From NCBI RefSeq assembly GCF_028858725.1, contig NC_084790.1:83160506-83224505 (forward strand): DNA of 64,000 nt. Reading direction: 5' to 3'. The position numbers and the translations under genes were made by a program. Positions within the stretch are counted from its first letter, which is position 1, and each line of letters begins with the position of its first letter. Below, piece after piece: positions 7,854-17,850 of the stretch. Under the pieces are notes generated by a model. The model did not search any database. It had not been told where the DNA came from and was given only the letters and a program-made list of their open reading frames with translations. Origin of the DNA: Colius striatus. Taxonomy: Eukaryota > Chordata > Aves > Coliiformes > Coliidae.

Positions 7854-9794
7854 ATGGGACATGTACATAGTACGGAAAGACAGCTGTTTGTAGCTATGGT
7901 TAAGACATTGTTAAAAAGTCAAAATATATCTGTAACCACCAAGCAGGTGGGTGGATTTTTAGAATTTATAGACACTGTGTGTCCTTGGTTTCTGAATAAA
8001 GGCACTATTAATTTAGAAACATGGAATAGGGTCGGTGAAAACATTAAAGGCTATTATGCTGCTAACGGCCCTGATAAGATCCCTATAGATGCTTTTCCTT
8101 TATGGACTTTAATTAAAGAATGTTTACAAGGTGATACTGAATATGATAAATGGCAACGACAAACACGTCCTCGATCTCGTTCAGCGGATTCAGGTTTAAA
8201 ACCTTCTGCTCTTACTAATCCTGATTCACAACCCTCTGCTCCACCTGAATATCCATCAATAATCAATAATGAACAAAAAGATATTCAGGAATCTAATTTT
8301 AAAAATCCCTTTCTTATGTACTCAAATACGGGAGGTAAAAAATGCCGACCGTTAAAACAAAGCAAGAGCGCCTTGAGACCTATAGAATTATCTGAAGAAT
8401 TATCCTCCGATGAGGAAGCTGAATTAGAAAAAGAAGCTGCTCAGTATCATAATGAAAATGATCAAGTGTTTGTTAATACGCCTTTTAAATTGAAGAAACA
8501 GCAAACACTTTTAAAAAAGGAACCTGTTGTTTTGCCAGCAATAGAAGCTGGTAGACGTCCGCCCCCTCCTGACATATACCATCAAATATCACCTCACTCA
8601 CCCTTACAGTTATCATTGCTACAAGCTAAACAACAAGGTGAAGATGTGAGTGGGTTTTCAAAAATATTGCATGCTTATCCTATAACATATGCTCCTCACC
8701 CTACTCAAGCCAATGTTAGAATTGCTACTTATACATCCATTCCATTTAAGAATCTTAAAGAATTGAAAACAGCTGCTGCTCAATATGGTGCAACTGCACC
8801 ATATACTATTGCTATTTTAGAGACAATTGCAGCTGAAGTTCTTCCCCCATGGGACTGGAAAGGCTTAGCTAAAGCTACCTTAACGGGAGGAGAATATTTG
8901 TTATGGCTTACAGATTTTATGGATTCCTGTTATGATTATTCTCAAAAACCACACTTTCGCCAGCAAGGAATTACTCATGAAATGTTAGCTGGCACAGGAC
9001 CGCATGTTGATCTGGCACAACAATTAACTTATCCTGCTGCGACATATGATGCTATTCGAGAAATTGGTTTGAAAGCCTGGAAAGGGCTACCTAGACATGG
9101 AACGTCTAGGGAAGAATTAACTAAAGTCCGACAGGGACCAGACGAACCTTATCATGATTTTGTATCTCGTTTGTTACAAACTTCTTCTAGACTCATACAA
9201 GACACTGATTCAGCTATGATTTTAGTTAAGGAATTAGCTTTTGAAAATGCTAATAATATCTGTCAATCCATATTAAGACCTTGGAAAAATAAATCAACAT
9301 TAAATGACTATATCAGATTATGTTCTGATGTTAGCTCTGGGTATATTCAAGGCATAGTCACTGCCACAGCACAACAGGGCAAACCTGTTGAGCAAGTTTT
9401 AGCTGCAATGCAATTTAAGAAAAACAGAAGGGTTGCAGGCCCTCCTGGTAGCTGTTTTCATTGCGGACAAATGGGGCATCAAGTACGTCAATGTCCTAAT
9501 AAAAAGATTCCTAATTATAATGGAGGAAAAAATCCAGGTTTATGCCCAAAATGTAAAAAAGGTAATCATTGGGCTAATGAATGCCGATCTAAATATGATA
9601 AGAATGGCAATTCTTTGATACAGCCGGGAAACTTCTCAATGGGCTTGCCCCGGGCCCACCCAAACAAACAGGGGATGTATCCTGTGCAGGTGCAAACCTC
9701 AGAGCACCAGCTAAACAATCCATTTCACAACTCCACCGAGCCACCAGTCATAGTGCCGGACTGGACCTGTGTTCCTCCTCCCACTTCGTATTAA
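7854..9794 (+). CDS. gag: Gag polyprotein, unit 1 (646 codons, intact)
   Basis: The structural polyprotein that assembles the particle. It starts MGHVHS, which fits an N-myristoylation signal on Gly2. Residues 1 to about 95 resemble betaretroviral matrix ([15 protein letters not shown]). Overlapping late-domain motifs PSAP (127-130) and PPEY (130-133) would recruit ESCRT machinery. Capsid follows, with the major homology region [16 protein letters not shown] from residue 426. Two CCHC zinc knuckles lie at 534-547 and 564-577. Length is normal for a betaretrovirus and no stop interrupts it. It differs from the unit 2 copy at only three residues (23, 402 and 505). Codon use is AT-rich, unlike the GC-rich host gene beside it. 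Confidence 0.93.
   Translation: MGHVHSTERQLFVAMVKTLLKSQNISVTTKQVGGFLEFIDTVCPWFLNKGTINLETWNRVGENIKGYYAANGPDKIPIDAFPLWTLIKECLQGDTEYDKWQRQTRPRSRSADSGLKPSALTNPDSQPSAPPEYPSIINNEQKDIQESNFKNPFLMYSNTGGKKCRPLKQSKSALRPIELSEELSSDEEAELEKEAAQYHNENDQVFVNTPFKLKKQQTLLKKEPVVLPAIEAGRRPPPPDIYHQISPHSPLQLSLLQAKQQGEDVSGFSKILHAYPITYAPHPTQANVRIATYTSIPFKNLKELKTAAAQYGATAPYTIAILETIAAEVLPPWDWKGLAKATLTGGEYLLWLTDFMDSCYDYSQKPHFRQQGITHEMLAGTGPHVDLAQQLTYPAATYDAIREIGLKAWKGLPRHGTSREELTKVRQGPDEPYHDFVSRLLQTSSRLIQDTDSAMILVKELAFENANNICQSILRPWKNKSTLNDYIRLCSDVSSGYIQGIVTATAQQGKPVEQVLAAMQFKKNRRVAGPPGSCFHCGQMGHQVRQCPNKKIPNYNGGKNPGLCPKCKKGNHWANECRSKYDKNGNSLIQPGNFSMGLPRAHPNKQGMYPVQVQTSEHQLNNPFHNSTEPPVIVPDWTCVPPPTSY
9626..9632 (+). promoter_or_regulatory. 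Gag-pro -1 frameshift heptamer
   Basis: GGGAAAC sits in the phase G GGA AAC relative to gag, and the -1 frame is open from here through the dUTPase. This heptamer is a known slippery site in type D betaretroviruses. A GC-rich stretch follows within 20 bases (CTTGCCCCGGGCCCACCC) and could form the stimulating structure. Confidence 0.85.
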
Positions 9795-10411
9795 CACCTG
9801 AAATGGGAGTACAAGCTATCCCAACAGGAATATATGGCCCTTTACCCGTTGGAACATGTGGTTTAGTGTTAGGTCGAAGTAGTTTAAGCATGAAAGGATT
9901 GCGAGTTATACCAGGACTAATTGATTGTGATTATGAAGGAGAGTTAAAAGTTCTGTCTTTAATCTACCTGCAGGAACAAAGATTGCACAGTTGCTTTTAA
10001 TTCCTTATGTTTCATCTATAGGAAAAGCTGATTCCCGCATTCAGGGAACAGGCGGTTTTTAGATCTACTGACGTTTATCTTTTACAGCCCATCAATCATC
10101 AGAGACCTGAACTTCAGTTAACAATTGATGGTAGAAATTTTACAGGACTCTTGGACACCAGAGCAGATGTATCGGTAATGACTTTAAAACAATGGCCAAA
10201 AGAATGGCCTTTACAGCATGCTTCAGCTGATCTAAAAGGAATTGGAGTTGCAAATTTGCCTCTTCAAAGCTGTAAGTTATTAAATTGGACAGATAAGGAG
10301 GGACACTCTGGTACCATTCAACCATATGTACTAGAAAGCTTGCCTCTTAACCTCTGGGGCCGAGATATCTTGACACAAATGGGTGCATACCTCTATACGC
10401 CTAGCAGTTAG
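9632..10411 (+). pseudogene. pro: Pro: dUTPase plus protease, broken, unit 1
   Basis: The -1 frame encodes a trimeric-type dUTPase (SAGLDL, GRSSLS and [11 protein letters not shown] motifs) to about 9950. A frameshift then moves the rest ([13 protein letters not shown]) to another frame, and this shift is shared with unit 2. The aspartic protease follows. Here it has an extra base creating TAG at 10060-10062 and an active-site change: LDTRAD where unit 2 keeps LDTGAD (codon 10160-10162, Gly to Arg). The conserved [12 protein letters not shown] motif near the end is intact. The protease cuts Gag and Pol; this copy cannot work. The frame ends at 10411. Confidence 0.88.
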
Positions 10412-10508
10412 TCTGATAAATTTATCAGTAACTATGTATGCAGATAAAATCTGTTGGAAATCAGATCAACCTGTTTGAGTTGATCAATGGCCTCTAACTA
10501 AAGAAAAA
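10412..10508 (+). pseudogene. Start of pol broken by TGA
   Basis: The pol frame is open through KICWKSDQPV and then meets TGA at the position where betaretroviral RT usually has Trp, before VDQWPLTKEKLQ. The stop is shared with unit 2, so it arose before the duplication. It would block any Gag-Pro-Pol readthrough product. The pro and pol frames are also related by +1 rather than the expected -1, so another indel is likely. Confidence 0.75.
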
Positions 10509-12998
10509 TTGCAAGCTGCTCGTCAATTAGTAGCGGAACAATTACAATTAGGTCACATAGAACCTTCCACATCGCCATGGAACTCACCTATTTTTGTTAT
10601 AAAAAAGAAATCGGGGAAATGGCGACTTCTCCAAGACTTGAGAGAAGTCAATAAAACAATGTGTACCATGGGAGCGTTACAACCTGGTCTACCCAGTCCT
10701 ATTGCCATTCCCCAAAATTTTGAAAAAATAATTATTGACTTAAAAGATTGTTTTTACACTATCCCCTTACATCCAGATGACAAATGTCGATTTGCTTTTA
10801 GCGTACCATCCATAAATTTTAGTGAACCTATGGAACGCTACCAATGGAAAGTATTGCCTCAAGGAATGGCCAATAGTCCTACTCTTTGTCAAAAATTTGT
10901 TCATGAAAGTATAAAAGCGACTAGACAACAATTTCCTGATGTTCTTTGTATCCATTATATGGATGATATTCTTTTAGCAGCCTCATCTATCGATAAGTTG
11001 CAACATGCTTATGCTCATATTGAACAGATGTTAACTAAACATGGTTTGAAAATAGCACAAGAAAAGGTACAGAAATCATATCCTTTTCAATACTTGGGGT
11101 TTCAATTATATCCTAAATCTTTTATGCCACAGAAAATTGCCATACGAACGGATTCTTTAAAAACCTTGAATGATTTTCAGAAGCTTCTGGGAGATATCAA
11201 TTGGCTCAGATCTTTTCTTAAATTAACAACAGCCGACCTTCATCCTCTTTTTAAAATACTTGAGGGAAACCCTGATCCTACCTCTCCTCGCAAGTTAACA
11301 GAAGAGGGAAAACAAGCTCTTCGATTGGTAGAAAAGGCTATAGAAAATGCACAATTACAATATGCAGATATAACAAAGCCTTTTTCTTTATATATCTTGC
11401 CTACAGTAATGACTCCTACAGGAGTCCTGTATCAGGACGGAGTTTTGTGTTGGGTACACGGATCTCACTCTGCAAAAGGAGTTCTTGTTTCGTACCCTCA
11501 AAAGATAGCAGAACGAATTAAACAGGGACGCAAGTTATGTATTACTCATCTTGGGAAAGAACCGGCAGTAATTGGAATTCCATACACACCTGCTCAAATT
11601 ACTTGGCTGATGGCCACTGTAGACGATTTTGCTGTAGCCTTAGCTGCTTTTCCTGGAGAAATAACACAAAAGTTCCCTTCTGATAAAATTCTTAGTTTTG
11701 CCACCTATCATTCTTTGGTTTTTCCTAAAGTTGTTAAAGGAGCTCCTATAGAAAAGGCATTGACTGTTTTTACAGATGGATCATCTAATGGGCAAGCAGT
11801 CCTGTATACTCCTACAGATCAATTTGTTTGGAAGTTAGAAAATGTTTCTGCACAAATGACTGAGTTATATGCTATTTATCAAGCACTTCTAAAATTCCCG
11901 GAACCTTTAAACATCTATTCTGACAGTCGTTATATTGTTACTTCATTGCAACTTTTAGAAACAGTTCCAGTCATAGCTTCTAAAGTTTCTTTTATACAAC
12001 GATACTTTAGTTTGATTCAATCTCTTTTAATGATAAGAGATGCGCCTCTTTTTGTAGGACACATTCGTAGTCACTCTAAATTGCCTGGACCTTTGAGTCA
12101 CGGCAACAATCAGGCTGATTTGTTAACTCGTTTTACTGTTGCTACTGTTGCAGAAGCCCAGCGTTTGCACTCTCTGCATCACTTACCTGCAGCTACTCTA
12201 CAACGTATGTGCCATATCTCTCGAGAACAAGCTAGAGAAATTGTTCGAACATGTTCTTCGTGTGTTTCTTTTTTACCCATTCCTCATTATGGAGTTAATC
12301 CTCGAGGTCTTTTACCTAATGATCTCTGGCAGATGGATGTTACTCATTATCCTTCTTTTGGCCGCCTCTCTTATATCCATGTAACCCTTGACACTTTTTC
12401 TCATTTTGCAGTGGCCACTCCTTTGTCTGGAGAATCAACCGCACAAGTAATTTCACATTTGTTACACTGTTTTTCAGTCTTAGGTATACCGAAGACTATC
12501 AAGACAGATAATGGCCCTGCATATACTAGTGCTAAATTTGCAAAATTTTGTGCTCATTTTTCTATAACACATAAAACAGGGATTCCTTATAATCCACAGG
12601 GTCAAGGCATGATTGAACGTTTTAATCTTACTCTGAAAACACAATTAAAGAAATTAAAAACGGGGACTTTGTCTTTGTTAAATCATGCTCTTTTTGTTTT
12701 AAACTTTTTCACTCTCGATACAGCTGGCCTTTCAGCTGCTGATCGTCATTGGCAATCCCCAACTCAGCAAAAACCTGTAGTATTATGGAAAGATCCTATT
12801 GATGGATCCACGAGAGGCCCTGACCCGGTTCTATTATGGGGTAGAGGGTATGTTTGTATTTTCCCAACAGATGAGCCTGTACCTCGGTGGATTCCGGAAC
12901 GCTGTGTTCGACATGCCAAAAACGAAAATAGGCAAGCTACGAAAGAGGTTTCAACGCCTGATGTTGACACCACAACAACCTCAACGACAACAACATGA
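10509..12998 (+). CDS. pol: Pol: reverse transcriptase, RNase H, integrase, unit 1
   Basis: 829 codons are open, counted from a TTG at 10509 that is not a real start. The enzyme copies RNA to DNA and inserts it. RT has LPQGMANSP and YMDD at residues 150-153 (10956-10967). RNase H has the full DEDD set at 423, 452, 472 and 537. Integrase has an HHCC zinc region (HHLPAAT to CSSC), then DD35E at 610, 667 and 703, and a C-terminal RWIPERCVR end typical of betaretroviruses. The LEGN residues 251-254 are kept here and lost in unit 2. All catalytic residues are present, but the upstream TGA prevents normal expression. Confidence 0.92.
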   Translation: MQAARQLVAEQLQLGHIEPSTSPWNSPIFVIKKKSGKWRLLQDLREVNKTMCTMGALQPGLPSPIAIPQNFEKIIIDLKDCFYTIPLHPDDKCRFAFSVPSINFSEPMERYQWKVLPQGMANSPTLCQKFVHESIKATRQQFPDVLCIHYMDDILLAASSIDKLQHAYAHIEQMLTKHGLKIAQEKVQKSYPFQYLGFQLYPKSFMPQKIAIRTDSLKTLNDFQKLLGDINWLRSFLKLTTADLHPLFKILEGNPDPTSPRKLTEEGKQALRLVEKAIENAQLQYADITKPFSLYILPTVMTPTGVLYQDGVLCWVHGSHSAKGVLVSYPQKIAERIKQGRKLCITHLGKEPAVIGIPYTPAQITWLMATVDDFAVALAAFPGEITQKFPSDKILSFATYHSLVFPKVVKGAPIEKALTVFTDGSSNGQAVLYTPTDQFVWKLENVSAQMTELYAIYQALLKFPEPLNIYSDSRYIVTSLQLLETVPVIASKVSFIQRYFSLIQSLLMIRDAPLFVGHIRSHSKLPGPLSHGNNQADLLTRFTVATVAEAQRLHSLHHLPAATLQRMCHISREQAREIVRTCSSCVSFLPIPHYGVNPRGLLPNDLWQMDVTHYPSFGRLSYIHVTLDTFSHFAVATPLSGESTAQVISHLLHCFSVLGIPKTIKTDNGPAYTSAKFAKFCAHFSITHKTGIPYNPQGQGMIERFNLTLKTQLKKLKTGTLSLLNHALFVLNFFTLDTAGLSAADRHWQSPTQQKPVVLWKDPIDGSTRGPDPVLLWGRGYVCIFPTDEPVPRWIPERCVRHAKNENRQATKEVSTPDVDTTTTSTTTT

Positions 12999-13377
12999 TT
13001 TTGACTATTGGTCATCATTACAGATCTTTGCTTATTGGCTTAGCATAATATGGAATAATGCCAACTCTTCAATTAACTTAAAACAATTGCATGGAGAAAT
13101 TCTCTCTTTACAAAATATAGAAGAATTGCAGTTACCCCTTACCCAACGTGCTCATGATTTTGTTAACGTCTTAAAGGCTTCTTTTCCGTCACTATCCTCA
13201 TTTTATAAAGGAATCTATTGCCTTATAGGAGCAACTTTATGCATAATTGTCCTAGTTGTAGTATTACCTTGCATATTTCGTTTAATGTATGATATGATAA
13301 AACAAACGAGTATAAAAACTAAAAAATTACAATTAATGGCTGCACAACACGTTCCCGCTACAATACATACTGAATAA
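12802..13377 (+). pseudogene. env: Env remnant: start joined to transmembrane end, unit 1
   Basis: An open frame of about 190 codons overlaps the end of pol, as betaretroviral env does. It has a basic stretch (KTKIGKLRKRFQR) near residue 48, then a short ectodomain with a membrane-spanning segment at about residues 139-162 and a 30-residue tail. Betaretroviral Env is normally around 600-700 residues. No surface subunit, furin site or fusion peptide is seen, so a large internal deletion is inferred. The frame is identical in length in unit 2. Without a surface subunit it cannot act as a receptor-binding envelope. Confidence 0.65.
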
Positions 13378-13415
13378 AAAAAAAATAAAAAAAAAAAAAA
13401 AAAAAAGGGGTGAAA
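13378..13415 (+). other. A-run and polypurine tract, unit 1
   Basis: A long A-run with one T, then AAGGGGTGAAA, directly precedes the 3' LTR. The GGGG-containing end is the likely plus-strand primer. The A-run length differs between units. Confidence 0.7.
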
Positions 13416-13832
13416 TGATGAGACCAATCTGCCTGAAAGGGTAGAATGGCCCTCGAAAGGATTTGCCTGGTAAGGGTTAATCTTTTCTAAGGAAGCCTGC
13501 CTGAAAGGGTTGGCTCCTTAAACAAAGCCCCTAACTTAAGCAAAAACATCCTGTATACACAACAATGATAAGGACACCAGATGTCTTGTAGCCACGGAAT
13601 ATATATCACAAAAATGTAGTAAACAGTACCATAAATTTTGTAGATAACATTTGATTGATTTGTAGCATATAGAAAATATACGTACTCATATTGTTTGTTA
13701 ACCTATGCTGATGACCTTTGCGATATGTACTGACTATAAAAAGAGCATAAGAAGAAGCAATAAACTGTCACTTGCTCAAAGAGCAGTGGTCAGCCTGTCC
13801 TTCATCATCCTGGAAAGAGCTGGTCTCTGACA
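13416..13832 (+). repeat. 3' LTR, unit 1
   Basis: 417 bases, same ends as the 5' LTR, followed by the CAAACC target copy at 13833-13838. Confidence 0.95.
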
Positions 13833-15190
13833 CAAACCAGAAAGGAATGGAAAGGTTTTGGGGACCAGCCGCCTGTTGCTCACTGGGAGTAGCTTCTTAG
13901 GCACAAGAAACAGAAGGGGTATATTCCAAGTTTCTAAATGAAGAAGCAAAGGCGTTAACTTGGGCAGACGGAGAGAAAAAGCTAATCCAGGAATTACAGT
14001 GCTGTCACTGCTCTGCGAGGAGCACCTTTTGCTTGCTAAGAGGGGCAGGGGGCTGCAGTGCAGGCCTGGTAAGGAGTTCTCGGACATTGAATCATGGCTC
14101 CGGTGTAAGCAGTGCCATAATTGGATAAAGCCTTTGAGCTGTTTGTCACAGTAGAGGAGGGAGCCGCCTCAGGAGCATTGACTCCAGAACGGGGGGACAA
14201 ACGACAACCAATAGCACACTGATGCAAACTTTTGGACGCGCTTTCAAGGAGGTGGCCCAAACGTATAGAGGCAATAGCTGCCACTGCCCTCTTGATTAAA
14301 AAACCAGCAAAGAACATGCAGAAAGCTGACATTCGGAGGACTATTAGTAATAAACGCCTGTGCCACAAGTGAAAACGGCTTTGGCACAGAAGGCTGGCAG
14401 ATGGCTAACCCATTTTAGAATCTGAAAATGTGAGGCAATGTTAAGAGAAAAAGGGGATTTTGTCTTGGCCTCCGGCTCATGCCTTAATCCAGCCACTTTC
14501 CTCTGGAAGGGAGACATGGAATGTGCCGACCTTGAACACAGTTGTTTAGGCAGAGTATCAGACTAAAGTGCGAGAGGATTTCAAAGACACTCCTTCACAC
14601 GCAGGCCCCCACCTATTTATTGATGGCTCAATAAATGCCACAGAGTCATTACGGTTGGAAAAGACCTTGCAGATCATGGAGTCAAAGCACTAACCTCACC
14701 CTGCCAGGCCCACCCTCTCTTCCAAATGAGATTGCGGTGGTCCACGTGAATGGGCATCCAAAAGGGAGATCTTTTATGGCCTAAGCGATGAAATGGCAAA
14801 AGAGGCAGCGTTAGGTCATGCAATTGTGAGTGTGTCCAATCTCACCCCGCAAGCACCTTCGCCAAAAGGGACTCCAATATTGACAGAAGACTCAACATGA
14901 AGGGAGTTGGGAACCTCTGAGACACAGGGAAACTGGCTTCTCCCAGATGGAAAAGAAACAATAAATAAACAAGCTATGAGGGAAATAGTGGCTATTTTCC
15001 ATCCAAGAAGACATCGGGGGGACACAAGCAAGATGGGATTTAGTTTTGAGAAGATAGGGATGTGTAGGAATAGACCCAGTGGCCAAAGAAATTTGCCAAC
15101 GATGTGTGACTGACCTATAGAAAGATGGAGAAAAAGGTCCTGAAGAAACAGCCGCCAGGAGGAAGAAAACCTAGTCTAAGGCCCTTTAAA
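13833..15190 (+). pseudogene. ERV1 pol continued: RT connection, RNase H, integrase zinc region
   Basis: The plus strand resumes the interrupted gammaretroviral RT (QTRKEWK). Broken frames then show KPFELFVTVEEGAASG (RT connection) near 14130, LFIDGSINAT (RNase H catalytic Asp) near 14613, NEIAVVHVNGHPKG near 14720 and the WLLPDGKETINKQAMREIV integrase start near 14935, ending at a CVTDL word near 15105. Many frameshifts and stops make it non-coding. A CR1 tail interrupts RNase H. Confidence 0.8.
14639..14717 (-). mobile_element. CR1 tail inside ERV1 RNase H
   Basis: CAGAGTCATTACGGTTGGAA and ACCTTGCAGATCATGGAGTC are the reverse of a CR1 3' end. The fragment sits directly after the RNase H DGSINAT codons, and retroviral sequence resumes at about 14718, so this is an insertion into the ERV1. 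Confidence 0.75.
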
Positions 15191-15254
15191 GCACAGACCT
15201 TTTTTTAAGAATTAGGTCCCGAGCTTGTCTTCTTTTTGTCTTTTCTCAAGAATA

Positions 15255-15787
15255 AAGAGCTGGAGCATGGCCATGGAGGGCTATGGATTGTTCAGGAGAG
15301 ACAGGCTGACAAGGCGAGGGAGTGGAGTTGCTCTCTATGTGAGGGAGCAATTAACGTGCATTGAGCTCTGCCTGAGTGGGGAGGAGGGGCAGGTTGAGTG
15401 CTTGGGGGTGAAAATTAAGGGGCAGGGTAAGGTAGGTGATACTGCTGTAGGAGTTTGCTACAGGCCACCTGATCAGGAGGAGGAAGTGGATGAGGCCTTC
15501 TACAAACAGCTGGGAGCTGCCTCACAGTCACAATCCCTGGTCCTCATGGGAGACTTCGACCTCCCTGATATTTGCTGGCAAAGCCACTCAGCCAAGCGCA
15601 CACGGTCCAGGAGGTTCCTAGAGCATGTTGATGACAACTTCCTGACACAGGTGATTGAGGAACCAACGAGGAGGGGTGTGCTGCTGGAGCTGGTGCTGAC
15701 AAATAAGGAGGGTCGGGTTGGAGATGTGGAGGTTGGAGGCAACCTTGGCTGCGGGGATCACGAGATGGTAGATTTCAAGATTTCTTG
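15255..15787 (+). mobile_element. CR1 LINE endonuclease fragment
   Basis: About 175 open codons encode the CR1 ORF2 apurinic-type endonuclease: GYGLFRRDRLTRRGSGVALY, VGVCYRPPDQ, LVLMGDFDLPDICW, RRFLEHVDDNFLTQ and GDHEMVDF. The GDFN motif is GDFD and the SDH motif is GDH, so key residues have drifted. The piece is truncated at both ends. It matches the type of the 22598 fragment. Confidence 0.92.
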
Positions 15788-16289
15788 AGGAAAGAACCAA
15801 GTGATTCACCCTCAATCCATCACCCTATTAAAATGTAAAGCCTGACAACCGTGGCACCACGTATGCTGCTGTAAATTCCTCCAGCAATCTGTATCTCATT
15901 AAAAGAACGGAAGAACGTAACAAGACGGCCAATGGAAACTTGAAAGCAAAAATGGTGTGTTTTCTACGGAGGAAGAGATATTTCCAACTTACAGATAACG
16001 CTCACAGATAAGCATGCTAAAGAAGTTGAAGAAAAGTCCGCACCTACATTCGGGAACCAGAAACGTCCGTGGAAGTACAGTGAACTCATCCCTTCTCGCC
16101 AGTATGCGTCCCTCCTAGCAACATATATCAGATTATGTTTACTTTGAGTCTATGGATTTTTGTGTTCTGTTGTTCGGCGATGTAGCTGTTCTTGACCTTT
16201 TGTTGTAAAGTCATGGCCACGGGTAAAGATGTTTATGTTTTCTTCATGTGCCTTTAATTTTGAAATGTGTTGCCGAAGGCTGGCTGGTC
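15788..16289. other. Unassigned, probably ERV1 3' internal region
   Basis: No clear motif was seen. It lies between a CR1 piece and an apparent polypurine tract plus LTR, so decayed ERV1 env is likely but not shown. Confidence 0.3.
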
Positions 16290-16620
16290 CAAAAAGAAAA
16301 GGAGGGGAAACTGTAGGCACAAATATGACTTGGACCAGCCAGCTTGAATAAAGATGGTAGGGACAAGTTAATGCAGCTGGCAAGCTGCTTCCAAGTATCA
16401 GAAACAGGTGCTGTGAGTTAATCAGGTGGGCCCTGGGTGATCCCACGGGTGAAAGCAGCATAGAAGGAAGTAGCTAGCAAAGGCAGTGTGGCTTTGAGTC
16501 AGCTCTGTTGGTTGTACTACGTTGCCCGTGTATGTCTCTGCACATGCATTACCTAGCCTCTCTAAACCTTTGAATGAGCATAGCTGTAGCCTGCACCACT
16601 ACAACAGTTACCGATACCTT
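16290..16620 (+). repeat. Possible ERV1 polypurine tract and 3' LTR
   Basis: AAAAAGAAAAGGAGGGGAAA at 16291-16310 is a strong polypurine tract. TGTAGGCACAAATATG starts at 16312, as an LTR would. AATAAA occurs near 16349. The right end is not certain because no second LTR is available for comparison. Confidence 0.55.
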
Positions 16621-16876
16621 TTTCTTTCTAGCAGACGACTGTGAGATGATTAAAAGCTACACAGGGAGACCCTGTGACAAGGTGGAAGGCAAAGCAGTAG
16701 TTGAATTCAAGGCGAAATCAAGGGGAAATGTGTCCAGGGTGGCAAAAGGCACTGAACAGCATCAGGCAAGGCTCAAAATTTCAAATAGCAGCAACAAGAG
16801 TTGTAAAGGACTGTGGAACTTCAGCAGAACTAAGCCTCTCCAAACCTTTGAATGAATACAGCTTGCACCACTACAA
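16556..16876 (+). repeat. Duplicated word of about 45 bases
   Basis: A block with CCTCTCTAAACCTTTGAATG and TGCACCACTACAACA at 16556-16605 recurs with small changes at 16833-16876. The 230 bases between them are unassigned. It could be LTR-internal duplication or a target duplication. Confidence 0.55.
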
Positions 16877-17277
16877 CACTCGAGTGCCTTTAATCATAAA
16901 TACCTTTATTAGGGTTGGTGTAAGATTCTCTCGCCTCGCACTTCAAGGTAGAGCTGACAAACAATTCAGGGCACAGACTCAAGGAGTGGTGGCGCCTTGG
17001 AGGCAGGTAGCCTTTGGGATGGAGCTGTGCTTCGGTATTCAAATGACATCAAAACGAGCAAAGTTCGCGCAAAGGATAGCAATTCATCAAGATTTCACAG
17101 ACCTTTGCTCAAGGGGCTAGATGTGCCGCTTACCACCTCTAGAGGACCAGCTCATGCCCATGGATCAACTCGGAGCCTGGCCGCCAAGTCTCCACGCCGC
17201 TCCACCCTCCATGGGCGTTGCAGGGGATCGCTGTGCAGCAGATTCCTCACATACCTGCGACAGCTGCACCCCATGCT
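16877..17277. other. Unassigned spacer
   Basis: No motif, repeat family or plausible coding frame was recognised. It is conserved in unit 2 at 43418-43818. Confidence 0.4.
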
Positions 17278-17825
17278 GAGAGCCTTTCGGTGTTGTACCT
17301 TTCCTTAGATTGTGAACAATGCTGATTTTTAACAAAGGGTTTAATATCTAGGCCACTTAAAGAAATTAAGCCACAATACCCCGAGCCCCCGGCCCGCCCC
17401 GGTGCTGTGTGATGCTACCGGCTGGTGATGGCAAGAACCCGCTAGGCCCTGCCCCAGCCACACCAAAGGGCATAAATGGCACTGCACACCCTCTCCACTT
17501 GGGGCTTTCCTGCCACGGCACCACGGCCGTCCCAGGCGCCGAGTCCCGCCTCTGACTGCTGCATCCAACCGCTCCCCCAGTGAAAACGGACGGCAGCCTT
17601 GGCTGTGCCGTCATCTCCACTGCCCCAGCGCTGCTGTCAGCAACCGGCACTGCAGCCTGCACCCCAGTATCGCTGCTTGCACCCTGGCTCTGCCACCCGC
17701 TGCCCATCCCCCAGTACTGCTCGCACCCCCAGACATCGCTGCTTGGCTCAGGGCAGTCCCCGTACAGCAGCAGCAGCAGCAGCCATGCCAGCGACTCTTG
17801 TGGGGCCCACCACAGCACCCACAGC
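17278..17825. repeat. Boundary repeat block, internal copy, unit 1
   Basis: Homology to 25039-25606 begins sharply at GAGAGCCTTTCGGTGTTGTA and runs to the CAG triplets before the gene's 3' end. The internal copy is clearly more diverged from the boundary copies than the units are from each other. Confidence 0.75.
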
Positions 17826-17850
17826 ACACGACATGAGATTGAACCACAGC

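Larger units (their letters stand above)
7105..13832 (+). mobile_element. Betaretrovirus-like provirus (ERVK type), unit 1
   Basis: A complete but defective provirus of 6728 bases. Two 417-base LTRs start TG and end CA, flanked by the perfect 6-base duplication CAAACC (7099-7104 and 13833-13838). The order is LTR, PBS, gag, dUTPase-protease, pol, env remnant, purine tract, LTR. Gag and most of pol are open. The protease is broken, pol has a nonsense codon at its start, and the surface envelope is absent. A 6-base duplication, dUTPase in the pro frame and two zinc knuckles all fit betaretrovirus-like ERVs. The same insertion is in units 2 and 3, so it is older than the duplication. Confidence 0.95.

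Noticed and set aside
9453..9584. A host CCHC zinc-finger gene
   Set aside because: The two knuckles are the nucleocapsid of an uninterrupted Gag between LTRs.
10509..10511. TTG as the real start of pol
   Set aside because: Retroviral pol is made by frameshift readthrough; the residues upstream (VDQWPLTKEK) are conserved RT and the frame is cut by TGA, so TTG is only where the open stretch was counted from.
13378..13405. A retrotransposed poly(A) tail at the A-run
   Set aside because: It is followed by a GGGG-containing purine tract and the LTR, and it lies inside the provirus, so it is the polypurine tract region.
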